Assembly: GCF_000018145.1 (NCBI RefSeq)
Contig: NC_009952.1
Location: 930,001-994,000 of the forward strand
DNA: 64,000 nt
Source of the DNA: Dinoroseobacter shibae DFL 12 = DSM 16493
Lineage (GTDB): Bacteria; Pseudomonadota; Alphaproteobacteria; Rhodobacterales; Rhodobacteraceae
Direction of reading: 5' to 3'
Below are positions 52,492-60,485 of the stretch, piece by piece; the stretch's first letter is position 1; each line of letters begins with the position of its first letter. Below the pieces are notes generated by a model that was not told where the DNA came from, ran no database searches, and saw only the letters and a list, made by a program, of their open reading frames with translations. Made by a program: the position numbers and the translations under genes.

Positions 52492-53472
52492 TTATTCGAT
52501 GCCGAGGGCGGTTTTCGTCGCCGCGATCATATCGGCGCCGATCACGTCCACGAAGGTCGGGCTGTCATAGAGCGGCGCTGCGGCAGACTGGAACGCCGCG
52601 AAGTCGATCTCGTTGACCTCCAGCTTCTCCTGCAAGGCCGCGATGGTCTCTGTATCGCTTTTTTCGCCCCACTCGAAGCTCCACGGACCGACCTCCTTGG
52701 CGACCGAGATCACGGTCTCGCGCAACTCTGGCGTGAGCGAGTTCAGGAACGGCTCGCCGATCACGAAAAAGGTGGGCAGATAGACGTGGTTGGTCAGGGA
52801 CATGTAGCCCTGCACCTCGAAGAGCTTTGCAGTCTCGACCACGTTGGCGGGGTTTTCCTGGCCGTCGATGGTGCCCTGGTCGAGGGCGGAGTAGACCTCC
52901 CCGAACGAAAGCGGCGTGGCGTTGGCGCCGAGGGTGTTGAACATCTCTACCCGCTGGCGGTTGGTGGGGGTGCGGATTTTCAGACCGTCGAGGTCAGCGG
53001 GGGTCACGATGGGGCGCACATTGTTGGTGATCTGTCGGAACCCGTTGTCCCACATGGCCGCCAGCACCATGCCTGTGACGTCGAAGCCGTCGGCCAGCAT
53101 TTCGCCCGCCGGGCTGTCGATGAAGGTCTGTACGGCGGCGCGGTCCTCGAACAGGTAGGGCAGATCGAAGATCGAGGTGCGGTTGTTCACCTGTGCCACG
53201 GCGGAGGCGGAAAGCGAGGCCTGGTGCGTGCCGAAACCGAGGCCCTGCAGGACGTCTTCTTCCTTGCCCAAAGTATTGGACATGAAGATCTGCACGTCGA
53301 TCTCGCCCGGGGCGGCGGCCTCCAGGCGCTGCTCGTACTCTTGCAGGAAGACATGGGCGAAGGAGCCTTCGGGCAGGGAAGAGTTGATCTGCATGACGGC
53401 TTCGGCGGCGGCGGCCGCCGGCATGAGCATCGCGCTGGCCGCAGCGATCAGGGCAAGACGGGAAGTGGTCAT
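52492..53472 (-). CDS. dctP: TRAP transporter substrate-binding protein (DctP)
   Basis: 326 residues. Signal peptide to about residue 23. The mature protein begins 'VMQINSSLPEGSFAHVFLQ', and the ligand-binding signature around the conserved arginine is 'LDGLKIRTPTNRQRVEMFN' followed by 'GANATPLSFGEVYSALDQG' and 'IDGQENPAN'. The family binds carboxylates through that arginine. With the racemase in the same operon, the ligand is likely a chiral acid. Confidence 0.93.
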   Translation of the reverse strand: MTTSRLALIAAASAMLMPAAAAAEAVMQINSSLPEGSFAHVFLQEYEQRLEAAAPGEIDVQIFMSNTLGKEEDVLQGLGFGTHQASLSASAVAQVNNRTSIFDLPYLFEDRAAVQTFIDSPAGEMLADGFDVTGMVLAAMWDNGFRQITNNVRPIVTPADLDGLKIRTPTNRQRVEMFNTLGANATPLSFGEVYSALDQGTIDGQENPANVVETAKLFEVQGYMSLTNHVYLPTFFVIGEPFLNSLTPELRETVISVAKEVGPWSFEWGEKSDTETIAALQEKLEVNEIDFAAFQSAAAPLYDSPTFVDVIGADMIAATKTALGIE

Positions 53473-53522
53473 GGTGTGGTCCTTTCAATCTCGGTGAGGA
53501 GGGACGAATCGATACCTGATTA

Positions 53523-53568
53523 TGAAAACCATTTTTCAAACACTACCACGGAGAAATAAATTTTTCAC
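53523..53568 (-). promoter_or_regulatory. Inverted-repeat operator candidates upstream of dctP
   Basis: TGAAAACCATTTTTCA (53523-53538) is an imperfect palindrome with TGAAAA arms. A related half, GAAATAAATTTTTCAC, lies at 53553-53568. Both are 50-100 bases upstream of the dctP ATG, in an AT-rich stretch unlike the surrounding DNA. TGAAA-type palindromes are typical targets of RpiR regulators, and an RpiR gene is next upstream. Confidence 0.55.
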
Positions 53569-53689
53569 ACCGTTTCTTGCGACGAGACGTGATCTGCCGC
53601 GAAATCCGGCGGTTTTTATCGACTGACGTCGGGAAACAGGCAGGGGGAGCCCCGGGTGCCAGGGGGCGGCTCCCTTGGGGGAAGCACGG

Positions 53690-54535
53690 CTAAAGCTCGT
53701 CGAAGCGCCGGTGACTTTCCTCGATCGCGGCCATCCGCGCGCGGCCGGCCGCGCCCGACAATTCGATGATCCGCGCGCCGATCAGGTTGCAGACCGCCAT
53801 GCTGCTGACATGGTTCATCAACGGCGCGGTGGTCGAGGTCGCCGATGTCAGGTGCCAGTCCGCGCCTGCGAGGTCGGGAGTGGGGCCATCCGCGAGCACC
53901 GCAAGGGCCGCGCCGGCCTGTTTCGTCGCCTCCGCGACCGCTTGGGTCAGCTTCGGCTTGCGGCGCAGGGCGACCAGGAAGACCACGTCGCGCGCATCGA
54001 GCGAGGCGAAGCTTTCGGCCAGTGTCTCTCCCGCGCGGGGTAGCACGGTGACCAGGGGCAGCACCTGGGAGCATTGCCAGCCGAGATATTGCGCGAAGGA
54101 TTGCCCGGCGCGGAACCCGACGAACCAGACCCGGGGCGCGGCGATCATCGCTTCGGCAAGGTAGTCGATCACGGTGTCGTCCAACCCGCCATAGGTCAGC
54201 TCGAGGTTCTGCTGGGAGGCCATGAGATGACGCGCGACCGCGCCGCCGCTCTGGGGCGTGTCCGCGGACATCCGCAACAGGGCGGTCCCGGCCTGCTGCT
54301 CGTCGCGGACCGCGCGGCGCGCCTCGTCGAACGACCCATAGCCGATGCGCCGCACGAAGCGGGACACCGTGGCGTTCGACACATTGGCCAGTTCGGCGAT
54401 CTCGGTGGCCGTGTAGCCCGCCATCTCGCCGGGAAAGTCGAGCACCAGTTCCGCCAGCTTGCGCTCGCTGGGGTGCAGGTCGGGCAACGCGTCGCTGACG
54501 CGCGCGAGGAACGGCTTGGGGGTCGAGACGGTCAT
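53690..54535 (-). CDS. MurR/RpiR-family transcriptional regulator
   Basis: 281 residues. N-terminal HTH_6 domain at about 5-80 ('LHPSERKLAELVLDFPGEMAG', in parts; 'TATEIAELANVSNATVSRFV'). C-terminal SIS domain at about 125-255 ('VWFVGFRAGQSFAQYLGWQC', 'DVVFLVALRRKP') that usually senses a phosphorylated sugar, here possibly another acid. It lies upstream of the dctPQM-racemase operon on the same strand and is the obvious regulator. The start at 54535 gives the canonical N-terminus. Confidence 0.9.
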   Translation of the reverse strand: MTVSTPKPFLARVSDALPDLHPSERKLAELVLDFPGEMAGYTATEIAELANVSNATVSRFVRRIGYGSFDEARRAVRDEQQAGTALLRMSADTPQSGGAVARHLMASQQNLELTYGGLDDTVIDYLAEAMIAAPRVWFVGFRAGQSFAQYLGWQCSQVLPLVTVLPRAGETLAESFASLDARDVVFLVALRRKPKLTQAVAEATKQAGAALAVLADGPTPDLAGADWHLTSATSTTAPLMNHVSSMAVCNLIGARIIELSGAAGRARMAAIEESHRRFDEL

Positions 54536-54653
54536 GGCACCACGATGCGTGGCTGCGCTGGGCGCGTAAACGGGTTTTTTGCCAGAGCAGGGGGTGGCGC
54601 GGCAGCGCAGGGGTGGATCGCTGGACGGTTGGCTCGCCGCGACATCGACATCC

Positions 54654-54702
54654 AAAACATCGATTTTTCTCGATCTCGGAGCATATATCGTTTTATTGTC
54701 AG
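54654..54702. promoter_or_regulatory. Operator-like sequence in front of gntR
   Basis: An AT-rich stretch in the 202-base gap between the RpiR and GntR genes. It contains AACATCGATTTTTCTCGAT and, 20 bases on, ATATCGTTTTATTGTCAGG. Both elements recur, in the same relative order on the opposite strand, in the FAH/YciI intergenic region at 59965-60008. Confidence 0.55.
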
Positions 54703-54737
54703 GCCACACGCAAATTCGGCGGTTCCAAGGAGCGCGC

Positions 54738-55418
54738 ATGACCATTCAAGGTTTCGACACGCGACCCGGCGAGGGGTCGGCGACACAGCGCGCCTATCAA
54801 ATGTTGCGCCACATGATCGTCACCGGCGTCTTGCGGCCTGGCGAAAAGCTCAAGATCGACGCCTTGCGGCGCAAGTTGGACACCGGGGCGTCGCCGATCC
54901 GGGAGGCGCTGAGCCTGCTGACCTCGGACAACCTGGTGGAGCGGATCGACCAGCGTGGGTTTCGCACCGCGGAGATCAGTGCCGAGAACTTCCAGGAGAT
55001 CCTCAGCCTGCGCTGCACGCTGGAGGAGCTGGCGCTGGGCGAGAGCATCGCGCGGGCCACGGAGGTTTGGGAGGAGGGCGTCGTGCTGGCCCATCACCGG
55101 ATGCAGCGCGCCAAGCAGGCCGGCAGCGAGATGTTCGAGCAGCGCCACAAAGAGTTCCACATGGCGCTGCTGGCCAATGCGCCGTCGCCTATCTTGCTGA
55201 AATTCTGCTCGCAGCTCTATGACCTCAACATCCGTTACAGGTACCTGGCCGGGAATGCGCTGGACTACCGGCGCCGGGATGTGAGCGATGAGCATCATGC
55301 GATCCTCGATGCGGCCGTCGCGCGGGATGTGGACCGCGCCCGGGAGGCGTTGATCAGCCACTACAAGATGACCGGCGCCTTTCTCGCAGGGCTTCTGGGC
55401 GATGGCGCGCTCAGCTAG
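54738..55418 (+). CDS. GntR-family (FadR/FCD) transcriptional regulator
   Basis: 226 residues. Winged HTH at about 15-80 ('ATQRAYQMLRHMIVTGVLRP', 'IDALRRKLDTGASPIREALS'). FCD ligand domain at about 90-215, with metal-binding residues in 'FHMALLANAP' and 'DEHHAILDAAVARDVDRA' (Asp/His set). FCD regulators commonly sense organic acids. AAGGAG precedes the ATG. It converges on the decayed dioxygenase gene with overlapping stops and is the probable regulator of the 55415-60485 region. Confidence 0.9.
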   Translation: MTIQGFDTRPGEGSATQRAYQMLRHMIVTGVLRPGEKLKIDALRRKLDTGASPIREALSLLTSDNLVERIDQRGFRTAEISAENFQEILSLRCTLEELALGESIARATEVWEEGVVLAHHRMQRAKQAGSEMFEQRHKEFHMALLANAPSPILLKFCSQLYDLNIRYRYLAGNALDYRRRDVSDEHHAILDAAVARDVDRAREALISHYKMTGAFLAGLLGDGALS

Positions 55419-56037
55419 GTGGCGACCAGTCTGACGTCGAATTCGACCTTGAGCCAGGAGCGGTCCACCTTGCCCGAGAGATCGAACCCCTCGGCGGGGA
55501 AGGTGCCCGCGGGTTGTTCCACGTCCTGTATGATCAGATCCGACCGCACGCCGAAGACCGCGTCCTCGCTGGAATAGAGGCCGGTCGGGGCGGTTTGCCA
55601 GTGTCCAACTCGGCCCCTGCGATGGGCGTGCCATCGATACTGCGAACCACGCCTGTCGCCAGCAGGACCGGGCCGGGGTAGTGGCGTTTAAGGTCATGGC
55701 CGATGGGGATCCTGGGCGAGCCGCTCACGTGGAAGGGCCCGAGCACCGAGGAGCTGGTCCCGCCCGGCACCGTGTTGATCATGTCCACCAGCGAAGACAG
55801 GCCGAGAACGTCCGACAGCAGGACGAACTCATGCCGCTCCCAAGTGGTGAACTCGGTCATGCGTTCGAGAAACTGAATGCCCTGGTCCCATTCAGCGTGG
55901 GTCAGGTTCACCTGCCTGGCAAATGCATGTAGGTGGCGGGTCAGGGCGGTCACGACCTCCTTGAGCCGCGGGTCGGTGTCGGGGTCGAAATAGGCCTCGA
56001 ACGCGTCGGTGAGGGTGTTCTCGGTGACGTTTCTCAT
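55415..56037 (-). pseudogene. Intradiol ring-cleavage dioxygenase, deleted and frameshifted
   Basis: The N-terminal 135 residues read as a hydroxyquinol/catechol 1,2-dioxygenase ('LTDAFEAYFDPDTDPRLKEV' in parts, 'TVPGGTSSSVLGPFHV', 'GTPIAGAELD'). One base is then missing; the next frame continues 'WQTAPTGLYSSED', which joins directly to 'AVFGVRSDLIIQDVEQPAG' and the C-terminus. About 80 residues that should lie between, including the iron-binding Tyr/His ligands, are deleted. The gene cannot make an active enzyme. Its TAG overlaps the gntR stop. Confidence 0.88.
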
Positions 56038-56047
56038 CAGGCTCTCC

Positions 56048-57351
56048 TCAGTTCAGGATGGCAAGGCTCAGGGCCGGGAAGCGGATCAGCAGGATCAGCA
56101 CCAGCAGCATCACGAAGGCGAAGGGCAGGGCGCCAAGGAACACGTCCTTGAGCGCGATCTGATCATCGTCGAGCGTGGCCTTGATCACGAAACAACTGAG
56201 CCCAGCGGCGGGGTCAACAGGCCGATCTCGGCGGCGACCACTGCGACGATGCCGAACCACACAAGGCTCAGCCCCATGGTGTCGATCAGCGGCAGGAAGA
56301 GCGGCACGACGATCAGGATGATCGAGGCGGTGTCGAGGATCGTGCCTAGAAACAGCATCAGCACCACCAGGAGGAACATGATCCAGAAGCTTCGAGGTCG
56401 TTCTCGGCCAGGATGGTCTGCATTTCGTTCGGCAGGCCTGCGAGGCCGAGCATCCGGGCATACATCGACGCAGCGGTGATCAAAAACAGGATGGCGGCGG
56501 TGATATGGCCGGTCTCGATCACCGTTTCCCAGAAGGAGGTGAGGTTGAACCGCCCGCGGGCGGCGGCGATCACGATGCCGAGCAGAGATCCGGCCGCCCC
56601 GCCTCGACCGGGGTTGTCCAGCCGGTATAGATCCCGCCCGGCACCACGAGGATCAGCGCCAGGATCGGCAGGGTTTCGCCGCGATTTCCGACCAAGGCAT
56701 CAGGTCGCTCGTCTCGATCTTGGTGCCGCCGACGAAGGCCGGCGTGAAGCGCCCCATGAACCAGATCGCCACGACATAGGCCGCTGCCAACAGCAGCCCG
56801 GGCATGACACAGGCGAGGAACATCTCGACCACCGATTGCTCGGCCACGAAGGAATAGATGATCAGCATCGCCGAGGGCGGGATGATCATGCCCAGCACCG
56901 AGGATCCCGCGACCACCCCCACGGCAAAGCGCGGATTGTACTCATGGCGCAGCATTTCGGGCACGGACATCTTCGAGAACACCGAGGCCGAGGCGATGGA
57001 GGACCCAGTCACGGCGGCAAAGACCGCGTTGGCCCCCACCGTGGGCATGCCGATCCCCCGGGTGATGCGGCGGAACCCCTAGTTCATGGCCGAGTAGATA
57101 TCCGCACCAGGCCCGGCCCTGGACACGATCAGCCCCATGAAGGTGAAGAGCGGAATGGTGGCGAAGGTGTATCCCATAGCGCTGTCGCCGATGGCGATCT
57201 TCAGCAGCGCAAAGGACAGGTCCATGCTGTCGCGCAAGATCCAGATCGCGATGAAGCTGACGAGGCCCAGGACAATGGGGATATCGACGCCGAGATAGAT
57301 CAGCGCGATGATCGCGACGATGGAGAAGAGGCCGATCTCGACGGGGCTCAT
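56048..57351 (-). pseudogene. Second TRAP large permease (dctM), multiply frameshifted
   Basis: A whole DctM can be followed from the ATG at 57351 ('MSPVEIGLFSIVAIIALIYL', in parts) to the TGA at 56048, but not in one frame. A TAG at about 57079 replaces Trp in 'SAMNWGFRR', single-base losses occur near 56680, 56600, 56395 and 56210, and each is followed by correct family sequence in a new frame ('AENDL…FLLVVLMLFLGTIL', 'LLTPPLG…SCFVIKATLDD'). The order and start-stop overlap with dctQ are preserved. Confidence 0.9.
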
Positions 57352-57915
57352 GAGCCGCTTTCCTCATGGGGGACCGCGTCTCCGGTCTGTGTGAAGATGT
57401 GCAGCAGGACATGCACCGTGCACAGGCAGGCGCTCGGGAAGATCACGAGCTTGACCGGCCACCACGGGGCAGTGAAGACGCCGGGCGCCGAAGTAGTTCT
57501 TGGTTGCCCACATATCGACGAACTCTGGCCAGATCGCGATGGCGACCAGCACCATGAAAAGCGCGCTGATCAGATCGATCACCTGGCTCAGGTGGCTGCC
57601 GAGGGCGGGGCGACGCGCCGGCATCAGCATCAGGAACCCGTCCGAGCGGGTCAGGCGTCCGACGCGGATCACGTCCGGCAGTTGCAGAAACACGATGAGA
57701 ACCATCGAGAATTGCACCACCTCGACCGCGCCGAGGAAGGGTTTGTTGAACAGCCCGCGCGCCACGATGTCGTAGTTGACGACGGCGATCAGCGCTACGA
57801 CCACGAAGGTGCCAGCGGCATTTGCCGCCATGGCAATGCCGCTGGCAATTCTTGCGAAAAGGGTCATCGGGCCTGACGCCTGATCAGTTGGTCGCTGTGT
57901 CGCCGGATCAGTCAC
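57348..57915 (-). pseudogene. Second TRAP small permease (dctQ), frameshifted
   Basis: The first 135 residues ('ASGIAMAANAAGTFVVVALI', 'LFNKPFLGAVEVVQFSMVLI') are intact. After 'TKNYFGA' a base is missing, and the other frame gives the expected last helix ('APWWPVKLVIFPSACLCT…LLHIFTQTGD') ending with a TGA that overlaps the dctM ATG. The start could be GTG at 57915 or ATG at 57867. Confidence 0.87.
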
Positions 57916-58380
57916 GCACCGGGGTGAACCCGGCCTCGACCAGCTTTTTCATGTAGGCGTTGCGCATCTCCGTGCCGGGCTGTGCGGCCACCGCGCACCC
58001 CTCGATCCCTTCGAGATAGCGCAGGTTCATGCCCGCGCCGGCGACCTTGGTCCGTTCGAGATCCGACAGCCCCGAGATCGGCGCGCGGGAGAACACCTGG
58101 TAGTCTGGCTAGGAAGTTTGGAGCTGTAGAAGATGGTCGTGACGATGCCGATGTCCCCGAGGCCCAGCTTCACGCCTTCGAGCATGCCCTTGGGCTTGAC
58201 GATGGTGCCACCATAGTTCTCCATCCAGTCCATCTTGTAATTGCCGGTCTTAGCGAGGGGCCGGCCGCGGGTCCGTCTGTGCGGAACCAGTCCTGCACCG
58301 AGCCTGGGCGCGGGGTGCACGCGATCAGGGGGATGTGAGCCTGTCCGATGGTGGTGTCCTGTCTTCGCGCGCACCGCCAT
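57908..58380 (-). pseudogene. Second TRAP binding protein (dctP), with large internal deletions
   Basis: Fragments of a TRAP solute-binding protein are visible in order: 'TTIGQAHIPLIA' and 'VQDWFRT' near the N-terminus, 'KTGNYKMDWMENYGG' through 'VKLGLGDIGIVTTIFYSSKL', then 'VFSRAPISGLSDLERTKVAG' to 'NLRYLEGIEG', and finally 'PGTEMRNAYMKKLVEAGFTP'. These lie close together although a complete protein has more than 100 residues between the later blocks, and they use different frames. No signal peptide remains. Confidence 0.85.
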
Positions 58381-58386
58381 CAGCCC

Positions 58387-59049
58387 TCACAGTATCTCGC
58401 ATATATCGTCAAAGGCGAAACGTGGCAGTTTCTGGAACAGGGCGGCTTCGTCCGCGTAGCCGATGTTGCACAGGAAGTTCGACTTCCAGCCATTCTCGGC
58501 AAAGAACTCCTTATCCACGATCTGGTTTGAAAACCCGGACATCGCACCCACGTCCAGACCCATGGCACGGGCCGCGATCATGAAATACGCGCCCTGCAGG
58601 GTGGAGTTGCGATACGCGGTGTTGTTGGCGTAGTCTTTGTTCCCGTCGAAGAGCGGCTTGCGGTCTTCGGGCGAGAAGAGAAAGTCGAGCTTCTGCCAAT
58701 AGAGCGGGTCCCATGCGATGATCGCGGTCACCGGCGCTCTGCGCATCTTGTCGACATTCTTGGGATTGAGCGACTTGGCCAGGTGGTTTTTCTAGGCGTC
58801 ACTGCGCACGAAAAGGAACCGCGCCGGGCAGGTGTTCATGCTGGTCGGTCCGGCGATGGCGATCTCGAACCGCGTGTGCAGCATCTCGTCGCTGACCGGG
58901 CGGTCGGTCCAGGCATAATGCGAGCGCGCATCGCGCAGGAACAGGTCGATGGCATCGTCGTCCAGACGCGGCTTGCGGCGGCGCAGGACGCGCACTGCCT
59001 CCTGCGCCTGCGTGCGCAGATCGGTCTGGGATTGCGCCGGGGCGCTCAT
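58387..59049 (-). pseudogene. RutE-like nitroreductase-family reductase with an in-frame stop
   Basis: About 220 codons in a single frame: 'LFLRDARSHYAWTDRPVSDE', 'IAIAGPTSMNTCPARFLFVR', then TAG at 58792-58794, then 'NPKNVDKMRRAPVTAII', 'NSTLQGAYFMIAARAMGLD', 'GAMSGFSNQIVD' and 'WKSNFLCNIGYADEAALF'. The pattern is that of malonic-semialdehyde-reductase-like (RutE/HadB) flavoproteins. Apart from the stop the sequence looks intact, so it is either a recent mutation or a read error. The ATG shares a base with the FAH stop (TGATG). Confidence 0.88.
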
Positions 59050-59933
59050 CACTCCGCCGCCTTTCTTGCCGCCATGGCGGTCTCGTCCACCACCGGGTTG
59101 GCGCAGGTCCCGATGCCTTCGATTTCCACCTCGATCACTTCTCCGGGACGCAGCCAGCGGGGGCCGGGCTTCTTGGCATGGCCGACGCCGGGCGGTGTGC
59201 CGAGCGCGATCAGGTCTCCGGGCTCCAGCGTGGTGTATTCCGAGATGATCGAGAGGGTCTTGGCCGCGCCCCAGATCATGTTTTCAGTGTTGGAGGATTG
59301 CAGGATCTCATTGCCCACACGGCTCTCTATCTTCAGCCCCTTCGCGCCTTCTGGCAACTCGTCCGGGGTCACCACGATGGGGCCGACGGCCCCGGTCGCG
59401 TCGAAATTCTTGCCCGGAGTCCATTGGTGAGTCTTGCGCTGGTATTCCCGCACGGAGCCGTCGTTGAAGGTGGTGTATCCAAAGACATGCTCCAGCGCCG
59501 CGTCCTCGGGGATGTGGCGGCCGCCCTCGCCGACGATCAGCATCAGTTCGGCTTCGTAATCCAGTGTCTCGGAGCAGGCGGGGCGCACCATGGGGGCGCC
59601 GGAGGGCATGATCGAGTTGCGCCCCCGCATGAACAGGGCCGGATAGCCCGGAATCTCGTAGCCACCTTCGCGGATGTGTTCGACATAGTTCAGGCCAAGG
59701 CAGATGATGGTGCCGGGATGCGCGATGGGCAGGGCGGGGGTGATGTCGGCCACTTGAGTCTGCGGGCCCTGTCCAACGAGGCCTGCGGCCTTCGTCACAA
59801 GCTCGGGATCACGGGTCAGCGCCATCAGGTCGGTGCCGATTTCCGGCATCAGGGCGGTCAGGTTTGTTGCCGCCTCTTCAACGATTGCAAAGACGCCCGG
59901 CTGGCCTTGGACATGCCCAACAAGAAACCGCAT
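59049..59933 (-). CDS. Fumarylacetoacetate hydrolase family protein
   Basis: 294 residues. The FAH C-terminal domain (about 75-285) has the metal triad region 'CLGLNYVEHIREGG', 'DYEAELMLIVGEGG', 'GYTTFNDGSVREYQ', 'PGKNFDATGAVGPIVV' and 'ISEYTTLEPGDLIALGTPPG'. Such enzymes hydrolyse or decarboxylate ring-cleavage products. It is the first, and only intact, gene of the catabolic operon that continues through the RutE-like, TRAP and dioxygenase remnants. The start at 59933 is supported by the promoter-rich gap upstream; the longer frame to 60314 is antisense to the YciI-like gene. Confidence 0.9.
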   Translation of the reverse strand: MRFLVGHVQGQPGVFAIVEEAATNLTALMPEIGTDLMALTRDPELVTKAAGLVGQGPQTQVADITPALPIAHPGTIICLGLNYVEHIREGGYEIPGYPALFMRGRNSIMPSGAPMVRPACSETLDYEAELMLIVGEGGRHIPEDAALEHVFGYTTFNDGSVREYQRKTHQWTPGKNFDATGAVGPIVVTPDELPEGAKGLKIESRVGNEILQSSNTENMIWGAAKTLSIISEYTTLEPGDLIALGTPPGVGHAKKPGPRWLRPGEVIEVEIEGIGTCANPVVDETAMAARKAAE

Positions 59934-59964
59934 GGATACCTCTCCCGCTTGCTCGACTCTTCTT

Positions 59965-60008
59965 TTGACGATAAACGGGCTCTGGGTAAAATAAAATCGA
60001 TTTTTTGC
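59965..60008. promoter_or_regulatory. Promoter and palindrome between the FAH and YciI-like genes
   Basis: On the plus strand TTGACG (59965-59970) and TAAAAT (59987-59992), 16 bases apart, make a good sigma-70-type promoter for the YciI-like gene. The perfect palindrome AAAATCGATTTT (59993-60004) follows at the likely transcription start. The ATCGATTTT and CGTTTATCGTCA elements, read on the minus strand, match the region upstream of gntR. Confidence 0.6.
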
Positions 60009-60029
60009 AGGGCGGGAGAAATCTCGCAG

Positions 60030-60485
60030 ATGCGCGCATGGGCAGACCATAAATCCGAAGCAAAAAGCAGGGGCGCTTTGGCCGAGGAGCTTTACGCGGT
60101 GATCTCGAGCCCGGCCGGGGCGCCGGAAGATGTGCGCGCGAACCTTCCCGCGCATCTGGCGTACCAGGCGCACCAGGAAGCCAGCGGAGCGCTCTTTCTT
60201 GCGGGACCGGTCTCCGATGAGAGCGGCGAGATGATGGAGGGGATGGGCCTGATCATCTATCGTGTTGTTTCGCTTGACGCGGCGCAGGCAATCGCCGAGG
60301 CAGACCCGATGCACAGAAGCGGGGCGCGCAGCTTCGTGTTGCGGCGGTGGCTGGTCAACGAGGGGGCCCTGACCTTGAGGGAGCCTGGCAGCGCAAGGCG
60401 TGCGCTTCGGCTGACATCGGGTTGGTACTGGGCGGGCGAGCGCGGGCTCAGGACGCCGTGGCCGTGTGCCGCTCCGTGCCGGTGA
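60030..60485 (+). CDS. YciI-like protein
   Basis: Up to 151 residues. The central part fits the YCII fold: 'VRANLPAHLAYQAHQEASGA', 'LFLAGPVSDESGEMMEGMG', 'LIIYRVVSLDAAQAIAEADP' and 'MHRSGARSFVLRRWLVNEG' follow the usual order with the His-Asp pair. YciI-like proteins are small dehydrochlorinase/muconolactone-isomerase-like enzymes, often in aromatic degradation clusters. The gene diverges from the FAH gene across the shared promoter. The last about 30 residues are Arg/Pro-rich and overlap the end of mtlK, so the true C-terminus may be earlier. Confidence 0.7.
   Translation: MRAWADHKSEAKSRGALAEELYAVISSPAGAPEDVRANLPAHLAYQAHQEASGALFLAGPVSDESGEMMEGMGLIIYRVVSLDAAQAIAEADPMHRSGARSFVLRRWLVNEGALTLREPGSARRALRLTSGWYWAGERGLRTPWPCAAPCR

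Noticed and set aside
55415-59049. Explaining all lesions as sequencing errors
   Set aside because: Single-base shifts could be errors, but the internal deletions of about 80 residues or more in two genes and the clean nonsense codons are not typical errors, and flanking genes are free of lesions.
59049-60314. A longer FAH-family protein starting at 60314
   Set aside because: The extra 127 residues are antisense to the YciI-like gene and unlike any FAH N-terminus; the ATG at 59933 gives the normal start.
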